Source of the DNA: Actinomadura darangshiensis
GTDB lineage: Bacteria; Actinomycetota; Actinomycetes; Streptosporangiales; Streptosporangiaceae
NCBI RefSeq assembly: GCF_004349235.1
Contig: NZ_SMKY01000022.1
Location: 1-57,696, forward strand
Direction of reading: 5' to 3'
DNA length: 57,696 bases
Numbering within the stretch: position 1 is the stretch's first letter; each line of letters opens with the position of its first letter. This document shows positions 42,665 to 50,198 of this stretch, piece by piece. A program made the translations under genes and the position numbers. The notes under the pieces were generated by a model, which had not been told where the DNA came from, did not search any database, and saw only the letters and a program-made list of their open reading frames with translations.

Positions 42665-43241
42665 GCCGGTGGTTGCGGCGGTGCGGGCGATGGCGCGGCG
42701 GGAGGCCGCCGCGGCGCTCCTGCCCGCCCCCCGGGTGGAGTTCGGCGCGGAGGGGCCGTCCGTGCGGGTGAACCTCGTGGCGTGCCCGGTCTGCGGTGCG
42801 CCCGAGCAGACGCGGGCCTGGGCGCCGCCCTTCAAGGACGCGGCGGGCCCGGACCGGTCCGCCCCGGTACTGCACATGCTCGCCTGCGAGATGCTCACGA
42901 TCCGCGCGGTGCTGCCCATCGTGGTCGCGGCGGTGCGCTCGCCCGGCCTCGCCGGCGCCCAGTTCAACACGCGGGCGCTCACCTGGCTGGAGGTGTCGCA
43001 CCTCCAGCTGGAGAAGGCGCTGGAGGCGGTGGACACGGCCGAGGCCAACGGCCGCACGCTGGCGGCGTCGACCCGTCCGTACCGTCCCGCCGAGGTCGGT
43101 TGGACGGGGCTCCGGCGCGACCTCGTGCCCTCGTTCCTGTCGCCGCACGCAGACGTGCCGGACTCGCTGGAACGCCTGTACGCGGAGACGCGCGGCGCCG
43201 GGATCGTCGCGAACTACCAGCGGATATGTGAGACGAGCTGA
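42657..43241 (+). CDS. Conserved-looking protein of unknown function
   Basis: 194 aa; not recognised. A CPVCGAPEQ motif near residues 43-51 hints at a metal site, but no second Cys pair follows closely. The middle is helical (LHMLACEMLTIRAVLPIVVAAVRSPG; WLEVSHLQLEKALEAVDTAEAN). There is no signal peptide or membrane helix. It overlaps the glycosyltransferase-like gene by eight bases, is the last gene of the aminotransferase operon and ends just before a strong terminator. The position suggests a helper of aminocyclitol formation or glycosylation. Confidence 0.6.
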   Translation: MPEPVVAAVRAMARREAAAALLPAPRVEFGAEGPSVRVNLVACPVCGAPEQTRAWAPPFKDAAGPDRSAPVLHMLACEMLTIRAVLPIVVAAVRSPGLAGAQFNTRALTWLEVSHLQLEKALEAVDTAEANGRTLAASTRPYRPAEVGWTGLRRDLVPSFLSPHADVPDSLERLYAETRGAGIVANYQRICETS

Positions 43242-43250
43242 GCAAGGAAA

Positions 43251-43294
43251 AAGCCTGCGGGCCGGCCGAGGGGAAGTGGCCGGCCCGCAGGCTT
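43251..43294. terminator. Strong bidirectional terminator
   Basis: A 17-bp perfect stem: arms 43251-43267 and 43278-43294, with a 10-base loop GAGGGGAAGT. AAAAA flanks the left arm and TTT follows the right arm, so it works in both directions. It separates the convergent aminocyclitol operon and the condensation-domain gene. Confidence 0.93.
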
Positions 43295-43304
43295 TGTGCG
43301 TGGG

Positions 43305-44642
43305 CTATCCGCCGAGGAGATCGGTCTGATCGGTCAGCAGCTTCTCGATCGCGAACAGGAACGTCTTGATGTCGGGCGGGGGGACGCGCGTCGTGTCCGT
43401 CATCAGGCTGAGGCGCACCGCCTCGGGGTCGCCGATCACGTCGTGCGCCTCGAAGAAGAACGCGACGCTCGCCCGCTCCAGGTGCTGCTCCCAGCCGAAC
43501 GTCGTCTCGTCCGTCCGGGCACTGGGGGCGGCCTCGGTTCCCGGCGCCCCCTTGCCGTCGCGCGTGGCCGTCCACATGTCGTTGAAGTAGACGTCCAGCT
43601 CGACTCCGGCATCGGCGACGAGTTTCGCGACGATGTCGGGGTCGTACCGGCCGTGCCGCATGGCCTCCAGCGACGACAGCCGGGCGGCGCGGACGATGTC
43701 CTCGAACCGGTCGCCGCCCAGCTCCACGGCCGCGGCGACCTCCTGGCTGAGCGACCCGACCGCGTTGCGCAGTTCGGGCCGCCCCCGGTTGCCGACGACC
43801 ATCCGCACCAGGCAGTGGTCCCGCCCGGTGTAGTCGCCGAGTAGCGAAGCGACCGCCGCCAGCAGCACATGGGAAGTGCTGACCTGGTGATGGGCGGCCA
43901 GCCGTTCGAGGGCCGCCGGCGTCGCACGCGAGGTCAGGCCGCCGCACCAGTAGCGCGGCGACATCGCGGAATGGCGGGCCTCGGGGAAGCACGCCGGCGG
44001 CGCGCCGTCCAGGACGCGCCGCCAGTGGCCGAGCGACCGCCGCAGGATGCGCTCACCCGCCGCCGACCGTTCGAGCTCGGCCAGCTCGGCGGGCTGCGGC
44101 CCCGGCGGGCTCACCGGCTCCCGGCCGTCGAGCCCGCGCACCAGGTCGTCGAACAGCAGCCTGCCGCCGAACAGGTCGGCCGTCAGATGCGGCATGCCGA
44201 GCACGACGACCCGGGCCTCCCCGTCCACCGCACCGATCCGGGCCCGGAACGGCAGGTCCTTGCCGAGATCGTACGGCTCGGCCTGGAACTCGCCGAGCCA
44301 CTCCCCGGCGGCGGCCGCGAGCTCGTCGTGGCCGCCCTCCAGCGCCCGCACCTCGACCTCGAACTCGCCGCTTCCGACGACCTCCTGGACGAGCCGCCCG
44401 TCCTCGGACGGGTGGTACCGGGTGCGCAGCGACTCGTGCCGTTCGACCAGGCCGCGGAGGCCCTCCAGTACCTGGTCCGGCGTGTGGCCGGGAGGGAGGT
44501 AGCCGCCGCCGATCATGTTGCCGTGCGCCGGATCCCCCTCCCGCAGCATCTCGCGCCACATGTCGAGCTGGCCCCACGTGCACGGGTGCTCGCCTTCGCG
44601 CGCGCCCGCGAACCGGACGGCACGGTGGACGGTCGAGGTCAT
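43305..44642 (-). CDS. Stand-alone condensation-domain protein (NRPS C-domain family)
   Basis: 445 aa, the size of one C-domain. N-terminal CTWGQLDMWREML matches the C1 motif region (SxAQxRLW). The active-site motif reads PHLTADL (residues 151-157) instead of HHxxxDG: the second, catalytic His152 and Asp156 remain, the first His and the Gly do not. LRTRYHPSEDGRLVQEV is the usual C2 region. Free C-domains join a carrier-bound acyl group to an amine or alcohol, so it probably forms the amide between the polyketide chain and the aminocyclitol (inference). There is no adenylation domain nearby. ATG overlaps the arylsulfotransferase stop. Confidence 0.83.
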   Translation of the reverse strand: MTSTVHRAVRFAGAREGEHPCTWGQLDMWREMLREGDPAHGNMIGGGYLPPGHTPDQVLEGLRGLVERHESLRTRYHPSEDGRLVQEVVGSGEFEVEVRALEGGHDELAAAAGEWLGEFQAEPYDLGKDLPFRARIGAVDGEARVVVLGMPHLTADLFGGRLLFDDLVRGLDGREPVSPPGPQPAELAELERSAAGERILRRSLGHWRRVLDGAPPACFPEARHSAMSPRYWCGGLTSRATPAALERLAAHHQVSTSHVLLAAVASLLGDYTGRDHCLVRMVVGNRGRPELRNAVGSLSQEVAAAVELGGDRFEDIVRAARLSSLEAMRHGRYDPDIVAKLVADAGVELDVYFNDMWTATRDGKGAPGTEAAPSARTDETTFGWEQHLERASVAFFFEAHDVIGDPEAVRLSLMTDTTRVPPPDIKTFLFAIEKLLTDQTDLLGG

Positions 44643-46039
44643 GTTCCGGCCGGCTCGACCGGGGACGCGTCCATCACCTTGCCGTCCGCGTCGAGGGCCT
44701 CGACCTGCACGAACCGCGCACCGAGGGCGGCGGGCAGCTTGATGGCGGTGTCCAGGCCGTCCCAGCCGACGGTGTCGACGGGGGCGAGGTCGCCTTCGGC
44801 CGGGCCCGCGAGCAGCCGCCACTGGGCCACGCCGGTGGCGCCGTTCCAGAAGGCGTGCACGCTCTCGCCGTCCACGATCGCCTTCGGCGGCGTGGCCGGG
44901 CGGCCCTCCCACTCGAACCGGAACGCGCGGTAGGTCGTCCAGCCCGGCCCGGACGGCGTCGTGGCCTCGAAGACCAGCTCGCCGTCGGGGGAGAACTCCG
45001 AGACCCGCGCGGCGCGCCCCCACCCGACGACGACGTTGCCGTTCGGCAGCTCCTGGGCGTTGCCCTCCGCGATCGACGACAGGTGCTCGGGGTGGAACAG
45101 CGACTTGACGTGCGTCGCGACGCGCTTCTCGGGGTCGACGCGGATCCAGGTGATCCGCGACTCGTAGCCCTCGAAGTAGTCGTTCGCTCCGTTGTCGAAG
45201 ATGCGGTAGACGTTGTCGCCCACCGGCTGCCCGTCGTGCTGCCAGTTGCAGCGGACGCCCACGTCCATCGCGAACGTGCTGCGGCCGCTGCCGAGCCGCC
45301 ACATGATCTCGCCGGTGCGGCGGTCGAGCTTGTAGAGCGCCGAGTTGCTCCGGGCGGTGATCACCAGGTTGTCGTCGGAATCGATGCCGATGGCGTTCAC
45401 GTGCAGGTGGTCGTACGGCATGTCGCCGGCGACCACCACGGGCATGTCGCTCTCCTCCAGCGGGACGCTCGCGAGGCCGCTCCAGTGCAGCAGCACCTCG
45501 CCCGTCTCGACGTCGATCTCCTCGATGACGCTGTCCAGCGCGATGGCGTCCGTGGCGCCGCCGATGGGCGACAGGTCGTGCGGCTTGGTCTGGTAGCTGA
45601 CGATCAGCGCCGTGCCCTGCTCGGTGAGCAGGAGGTCGTGCAGGTCGACCGGCTGGCCGCCGCCCGCGTTGACGACGGCGATGATCTCGTAGTTGCGGTC
45701 GGCGATGTACCCCTTGCCGACGCCGACGCCCGTGTTGGTCGCGGTGCCCTGCCACCAGGTGATCACCGGCTCGCCCTTGTACCGCTGCACCCGGACGTTG
45801 GTGGCGTACTGGCCCTCGGGCACCGGGTGCATCCACACCAGGCGGCCCTCGTCGTCGACGATCTGCGGCCCGTGCGGTGCGCCCGGGTCCAGGATGGACT
45901 GCGGCGTGAGGAACAGGTGACCGGGGCCGCGGCCTGCGCGCGCCACGGTCACGTTGATCTTCGGAATGTCCGCGTAGCGCGGCATGTCCGCGGTGTCGGG
46001 CCCGATCGGCTCCGCAGCGGTCGGCACCGTGCCTCCCAT
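44639..46039 (-). CDS. Arylsulfotransferase (ASST family), PAPS-independent
   Basis: 466 aa beta-propeller-like protein. The family pattern includes GHLFLTPQSI, VDLHDLLLTEQGTALIVSY, PYDHLHVNAIGID, RTGEIMWRLG, CNWQHDGQ and AQELPNGNVVVGWG. Bacterial ASSTs move sulfate from phenolic sulfates to phenolic or other acceptors. Like Cpz4 of the caprazamycin cluster it has no signal peptide, so it should act in the cytoplasm, unlike periplasmic enterobacterial ASST. Its donor would be the sulfated type III PKS product. GAGGAG six bases before the ATG supports this start over the longer upstream frame. First gene of a two-gene operon with the condensation domain. Confidence 0.9.
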   Translation of the reverse strand: MGGTVPTAAEPIGPDTADMPRYADIPKINVTVARAGRGPGHLFLTPQSILDPGAPHGPQIVDDEGRLVWMHPVPEGQYATNVRVQRYKGEPVITWWQGTATNTGVGVGKGYIADRNYEIIAVVNAGGGQPVDLHDLLLTEQGTALIVSYQTKPHDLSPIGGATDAIALDSVIEEIDVETGEVLLHWSGLASVPLEESDMPVVVAGDMPYDHLHVNAIGIDSDDNLVITARSNSALYKLDRRTGEIMWRLGSGRSTFAMDVGVRCNWQHDGQPVGDNVYRIFDNGANDYFEGYESRITWIRVDPEKRVATHVKSLFHPEHLSSIAEGNAQELPNGNVVVGWGRAARVSEFSPDGELVFEATTPSGPGWTTYRAFRFEWEGRPATPPKAIVDGESVHAFWNGATGVAQWRLLAGPAEGDLAPVDTVGWDGLDTAIKLPAALGARFVQVEALDADGKVMDASPVEPAGT

Positions 46040-46113
46040 GTGTGTCTCCTCATCCGGGCGGTCGTGCCCACGGTTGGACGGACGTCCATCATCGGAAGGC
46101 CCCGGCCGCGCCG

Positions 46114-46132
46114 GTAAGCCTCCGATTGACGC
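46114..46132 (-). promoter_or_regulatory. Cluster promoter motif, copy 2 (arylsulfotransferase operon)
   Basis: On the minus strand GCGTCAATCGGAGGCTTAC, preceded by TCGT as in copy 1. It is about 75 bases upstream of the arylsulfotransferase start, in the 224-base gap shared with the divergent ketoreductase gene. Confidence 0.6.
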
Positions 46133-46263
46133 ACGACCGGCCGCAGGAACGCCCCTGCCCAAGAGGGCAGGTCGAGAAGGCGATCGTCAGGGGGTCGACC
46201 GCCGGGCCCGGCTTCGCCGAGTCTCTGGTCGTTGCAGCAGAGACCAAGCGAATGAGGAGTCCC

Positions 46264-46968
46264 ATGCCACGTTCCGTTCTGGTCACCGGAGGCGCCCGCG
46301 GGCTCGGGCTGGAGATCGCCCGGATGTTCGCGGCGGCCGGCGACGCGGTGGCCGTCACCTACCGCAAGGGCGAGGTGCCCGACGGCCTGCTCGGCGTCCG
46401 GTGCGACGTCACGGAGGAGAAGGAGGTGGCGGCGGCGCTCGCGGAGGTCCGGGAGGCGCACGGCCCGGTCGAGGTCCTGGTGTCCAACGCCGGGATCATC
46501 GACATCGGCCTCCTGCCCCGGGTGCGGGAGGAGGACTTCTACCGGGTCCTGGACACCAACCTGGGCGGCGCGTTCCGGGTGGCCAAGGCCGTCAGCCGCG
46601 ACATGATCAGGATGCGCCGCGGCCGGATGATCTTCATCTCCTCGGTGGCCGGGTTCAAGGGCACCGCCGGCCAGACCGGCTACGCCGCCAGCAAGGCCGG
46701 CCTCATCGGGTTCTCCCGCTCGCTCGCGCGGGAGGTGGCCAAGCGGGGCATCACGGTGAACGTCGTCGCCCCCGGCCTGCTCGACACCGACATGACCACC
46801 GACGTCCCGCAGAGCGCCCGCGACCAGATCCTCGCCGAGGTGCCGCTCGGCCGGACGGCGCGGCTGGAGGAGGTGGCCGCCACCGCGGTCTGGCTCGCCT
46901 CCGACCTCGCCGGCGCCGTCACCGGCGCGGTGATCCCGGTCGACGGGGGCGGCAGCATGGGCTACTGA
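46264..46968 (+). CDS. 3-oxoacyl-ACP reductase (FabG-like SDR)
   Basis: 234 aa classical short-chain dehydrogenase. Cofactor loop VTGGARGLGLEIA, NAG motif (SNAGI), Ser in FISSVAG, Tyr-Lys in GYAASKAGL and the C-terminal PVDGGGSMGY. Its closest type is FabG/actinobacterial beta-ketoacyl-ACP reductase. It is the only ketoreductase in the cluster and would reduce beta-keto groups made by the KS enzymes. GAGGAG precedes the ATG. No dehydratase or enoyl reductase gene is coded nearby. Confidence 0.9.
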   Translation: MPRSVLVTGGARGLGLEIARMFAAAGDAVAVTYRKGEVPDGLLGVRCDVTEEKEVAAALAEVREAHGPVEVLVSNAGIIDIGLLPRVREEDFYRVLDTNLGGAFRVAKAVSRDMIRMRRGRMIFISSVAGFKGTAGQTGYAASKAGLIGFSRSLAREVAKRGITVNVVAPGLLDTDMTTDVPQSARDQILAEVPLGRTARLEEVAATAVWLASDLAGAVTGAVIPVDGGGSMGY

Positions 46969-46980
46969 CCGGCGGACCTC

Positions 46981-47011
46981 CCGCCCGGACCGGACACCAC
47001 CGGCCGGGCGG
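46981..47011. terminator. Possible terminator between ketoreductase and methyltransferase genes
   Basis: CCGCCCGG (46981-46988) and CCGGGCGG (47004-47011) form an 8-bp stem; the loop contains a further short CCGG pairing. It lies between convergent genes. No long T-run follows. Confidence 0.5.
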
Positions 47012-47023
47012 TTCCGCCTTCGC

Positions 47024-47662
47024 TCAGCGCTTGCGCACGACCATGGCGCCGTCACCGGCGGCGAACAGGATCGAGTCGACCCGCTCGTCCCGGGTGACGG
47101 CGTCGTTCAGCTCGCGCACCGCCACGACGTCCGCGGACTGGTTCGCCTCGTCCACCACATGCCCGCCGCGCAGCGCGTCCCCGAGGATGATGACGCCGCC
47201 GGGACGGAGCCGGGGGAGCAGCTCCTCGTAGTAGGCGTGGTGGTTGGCCTTGTCGGCGCCGATGTACCCGAGGTCGATGTCGGCGTCCGCGGGAAGCGTC
47301 TTCAGCGTCTCCATCGCGGGCGCGATGCGCAGCTCGATCCGGTCGGCGACGCCGGCCTTCTCCCAGTACTTGTGCGCCATCGCGCTCCACTGGGCGTTGA
47401 TCTCGCAGGCCAGCAGGTGCCCGTCCGCGGGCAGCCCCTGGGCGATGCACAGGGACGTGTACCCGGTGAACACGCCGACCCCGACGACCTTCTTCGCGCC
47501 GATCACGCGGGTGAGCATGGTCAGCAGCGCGCCCTCGTAGTGGGACGACTGCATGTCCGGCGCGGTCGCCCGCGTCTCGGCCTCCAGTTCGCTGAGCACG
47601 CTGTCGGGCGGGGCGCAGTGCGACAGCAGGTATTCGCGGATCGCTGGATGCGTGATGTCCAT
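47024..47662 (-). CDS. Class I SAM-dependent O-methyltransferase (caffeoyl-CoA OMT-like)
   Basis: 212 aa. SAM motif I is VVGVGVFTGYTSLCIAQGLP, followed by HLLACEINAQW (acidic ribose-binding region), IDLGYIGADKANHHAYYEELLPRLRPGGVIILGDAL with the metal-site Asp and VDSILFAAGDGAMVVRK at the end. This family methylates catechol-type or other vicinal hydroxyls with Mg2+. The IGADK segment stands where family members have the FIDADK metal site (Asp changed to Gly). Target in this pathway: a phenolic acyl group or a cyclitol hydroxyl. Divergent from the glycosyltransferase gene across a repeat-rich promoter. Confidence 0.87.
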   Translation of the reverse strand: MDITHPAIREYLLSHCAPPDSVLSELEAETRATAPDMQSSHYEGALLTMLTRVIGAKKVVGVGVFTGYTSLCIAQGLPADGHLLACEINAQWSAMAHKYWEKAGVADRIELRIAPAMETLKTLPADADIDLGYIGADKANHHAYYEELLPRLRPGGVIILGDALRGGHVVDEANQSADVVAVRELNDAVTRDERVDSILFAAGDGAMVVRKR

Positions 47663-47694
47663 GCTCGGACGCTAACGGCCCGGGCCGGGCCCGC

Positions 47695-47743
47695 CCATCG
47701 GCGATCAGGCGCACCATCGGGTGCCCATAGGCGCGTCCATCGG
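47695..47743. repeat. Four CCATNGG direct repeats in divergent promoter
   Basis: CCATCGG occurs at 47695-47701, 47714-47720 and 47737-47743, and CCATAGG at 47725-47731. Spacing between successive starts is 19, 11 and 12 bases, close to one or two helical turns. The last repeat lies inside copy 4 of the cluster motif. The 123-base gap also contains the promoters of the methyltransferase (leftward) and glycosyltransferase (rightward) genes. Confidence 0.55.
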
Positions 47744-47751
47744 GGGATTAC
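47733..47751 (+). promoter_or_regulatory. Cluster promoter motif, copy 4 (family 2 glycosyltransferase)
   Basis: GCGTCCATCGGGGGATTAC, 34 bases upstream of the glycosyltransferase ATG. The distance is almost the same as that of copy 1 from the type III PKS start (33-34 bases). Confidence 0.6.
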
Positions 47752-47785
47752 GAGAGGGGCGCTGCCCACCGCAGCATGGTCGGAC

Positions 47786-48856
47786 ATGAAGGTAGCGGCG
47801 ACCCAGGGGCTCCCCTTCGGCGACGGCCCCGAGCCCGGCATCCTCGACGTGCCGGCCTATCTGCTGGACGCGGCCATGGCCCGCGCCCGCCGGCGCAACC
47901 CCGCGGCGACGCCGTGGTGGCGGAGGTACGTCCGCACCTGGCAGACCTTCTCGCCGCGAGAGGCCGTCCCGGGCCCGACCCCGCTGGTCTACGGCCTGAC
48001 CATGGCGTGGAACGAGGACGACGTCATCTACGCCACCGTGCGGAACCTCTTCCTCCAGGGCGCCGACGAGGTCTTCGTGATCGACGACGCGTCCGACGAC
48101 GACACGGTGGCCGAGGCCGTGTCGGCGGGCGGCACCGTGATCCGCGACGTCAGCGACGGCACGTTCGACGAGCGCCGCCGCAGCGCACGGATCTCGCAGC
48201 TCATCGACCAGCGGACGGAGGCCGCGGGACGCCCGGTGTGGTGGGTCGTCGTCGACGCCGACGAGTTCCCCCGCGGCCCTGGCGGCTCGACGATCCGCGA
48301 CCTCGCCCACGCGCTGCCGCCATGGGTGGACACGGTGGGAAGCCGGGTGCTCGAACACTATCCGAGCAGGTCGTCCGCGCCCGAGCGCAGGCACCACCCT
48401 CTCGACGAGCTGCAGAACGCCCGCTGGCACAGCAACCCGTCCTGCCCGGCCGGTCACTGGAAGCACCAGATGCTCCTCATGCGCGCCCCCGGAGAACTCC
48501 AGTTCATGCCGGGCCGGCACGCGATCGCCGCCCCGTCCGGCAGGAGGCCCGTGGCCGAAAGCGAGGCGTCGCTGCTCATGCACCATTTCCCGCTGCGCGG
48601 CCGGGAATGGACCGAACGGAAGTTCCGGCTCGCCGCCTCCGACACCGGCCGCTACACCATGAGCTCCGACGAGTTCATCAAGAAGCGGCTGGACCACCGC
48701 CTCCGCATGCTCGACCTCGCCTACGACGAGCAGTACCACCTGCTGCCCAACATGTTCCCCGGCGAACCCAAGCAGGGCGTCCGGCTAAGCGACTGGCGCG
48801 ACCTGGTGCCCACCGCGGAACAAGAGACCCCCCACAAGCCCGGCGCGCCCCTCTGA
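47786..48856 (+). CDS. Family 2-type glycosyltransferase
   Basis: 356 aa. GT-A fold: TMAWNEDDVIYATVRNL, VFVIDDASDDDTVA and the metal-binding DxD in WVVVDADEFPRG. The C-terminal part (about residues 185-320) has HSNPSCPAGHWKHQM and MHHFPLRGREWTERKF, as in proteins of the Glyco_tranf_2_4 type. No donor-sugar pathway is coded in the window. It is the rightmost cluster gene by function and promoter motif, and it ends eight bases from a convergent chromosomal gene. Confidence 0.82.
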   Translation: MKVAATQGLPFGDGPEPGILDVPAYLLDAAMARARRRNPAATPWWRRYVRTWQTFSPREAVPGPTPLVYGLTMAWNEDDVIYATVRNLFLQGADEVFVIDDASDDDTVAEAVSAGGTVIRDVSDGTFDERRRSARISQLIDQRTEAAGRPVWWVVVDADEFPRGPGGSTIRDLAHALPPWVDTVGSRVLEHYPSRSSAPERRHHPLDELQNARWHSNPSCPAGHWKHQMLLMRAPGELQFMPGRHAIAAPSGRRPVAESEASLLMHHFPLRGREWTERKFRLAASDTGRYTMSSDEFIKKRLDHRLRMLDLAYDEQYHLLPNMFPGEPKQGVRLSDWRDLVPTAEQETPHKPGAPL

Positions 48857-48863
48857 CCGCGCA

Positions 48864-49802
48864 TCACTCGCGGGCGGTGTCCAGCCGTACCCACGCGTCG
48901 GGACGTTCCAGGCAGTCGACGGACTCGGGGTGCAGCCCCGCGTAGACCAGGCAGTGGACGAGCGCGTTGCCGTCCGAGGCGAAGGCGGCCAGCACGTCGC
49001 GGCCGCTGGAGTCGGAGTCGGGATCGAAGCCGGGGTGCAGATCCCTCGCGACCTCGTGCCCGTCCTCGGCGATGCAGCCCTGGTTGCCGCTCTTGGGGTT
49101 GGCGTACATGCCGTACCCGAACGTCCCCGCGGTGACGGGCGCCACCAGGCGCGTGGCCCGGTACCCCCATGGCTGGGTGATCACACAGCCGCCGGGCACG
49201 CCGGTGACGCCGACGACGTCCAGGTCATCGCAGATGTCCAGGTCATGCCAGGGGGCGTCGTCCTCGACCAGGACCTCACTTACGCTCAGACGCTGTAGCA
49301 CCTCGACGGCCGTCAACCCGGCCACGCAAGCCACCGAGAACCCGTCGTAGACGATCTCGGAGAACACCTCGGCCAGATCCGCCCCCGAATCGGCCAGCGC
49401 CTCCTCTTCCTCCGTGAGCTTCTGCCCGTCGGGAACCTCGAACAGCTCCTCAAATGGACCAGCCAGGCTGAGCCGCCCCGGTGACCAGCCGTTCATCATC
49501 GACCGCCAAGGGTCCGCGCCCAGTTCGGCAAGCACCAGAGCATTGTCGTCACGGTGGTGGTAGACGGCGTTCCACAGGGCACTACGCCCCTGGCAGAGGG
49601 CGTCGACGTCACCGGCACGGGCGGCCAGTTCGCGCACCAGCCCCGGCGACCCCTCCTGCGCAGCCGCGTGCAGCGGCGTCGAGTACCCCCAAAGCTCTGC
49701 GAGCGGGTCGGCCCCACCTTCCAACCGCCGCCGGAACGCCGCCAGATCGGCGAAGTCACCATGCCCGATGCCGGCCCAGCCGGCCCCTTGATCAACCGTC
49801 AT
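48864..49802 (-). CDS. Ankyrin-repeat-like protein
   Basis: 312 aa. The N-terminal third has ankyrin-like units (DFADLAAFRRRLEGGADPLAEL, YSTPLHAAAQEGSPGLVREL, RSALWNAVYHHRDDNALVLAELGADP). The rest is a domain of unknown function rich in acidic residues and ending in an alpha/beta segment. There is no signal peptide. Ankyrin repeats mediate protein contacts; no specific role can be read. ATG 49802 or 49820 may start it. It appears unrelated to the cluster. Confidence 0.75.
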   Translation of the reverse strand: MTVDQGAGWAGIGHGDFADLAAFRRRLEGGADPLAELWGYSTPLHAAAQEGSPGLVRELAARAGDVDALCQGRSALWNAVYHHRDDNALVLAELGADPWRSMMNGWSPGRLSLAGPFEELFEVPDGQKLTEEEEALADSGADLAEVFSEIVYDGFSVACVAGLTAVEVLQRLSVSEVLVEDDAPWHDLDICDDLDVVGVTGVPGGCVITQPWGYRATRLVAPVTAGTFGYGMYANPKSGNQGCIAEDGHEVARDLHPGFDPDSDSSGRDVLAAFASDGNALVHCLVYAGLHPESVDCLERPDAWVRLDTARE

Positions 49803-49856
49803 GACGCCATTCCACCGCAATCGCGTCCATCGGGTGGTGCCGACGATCGATTTGCG

Positions 49857-50198
49857 TCAGCCGGGCCCGCCGCCGAAGCCGATCTCGTTGCCTTCCGCGT
49901 CCTTGTAGGTCACCTTGGTCACCCCGTTGCCGTAGTCCTCGCGCTTTGCGGGCTCGATGCCCCGCTCGGAGATCGCTGCGACCCGTTCGTCGAGGTCGTC
50001 CACGAACGACAGCACCAGAGCGTGCCCCGCCCGCTCAGGATCCTGGACGATGTAGACGTACCGATGCTCGGCGACCTCCCACACCGCCTCGATGTCGTTC
50101 GGCAGAAACGACGGCTCCGCCCCGAAGAACCGCACGTACCAGGGCAACGCGGCCGAGTAGTCGCTGACGGCGATACCGGCGAAGAGATCGAGCATCAT
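49857..50198 (-). CDS. VOC-family (glyoxalase/bleomycin resistance) protein
   Basis: 113 aa. Typical beta-alpha-beta-beta-beta unit pair: LFAGIAVSDYSAALPWYVRFFG at the start and VTKVTYKDAEGNEIGFGG at the end, with Glu and His candidates for the metal site. Function not assignable: isomerase, lyase or drug-binding are possible. ATG 50198 is the first of two tandem ATG codons. Confidence 0.85.
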   Translation of the reverse strand: MMLDLFAGIAVSDYSAALPWYVRFFGAEPSFLPNDIEAVWEVAEHRYVYIVQDPERAGHALVLSFVDDLDERVAAISERGIEPAKREDYGNGVTKVTYKDAEGNEIGFGGGPG

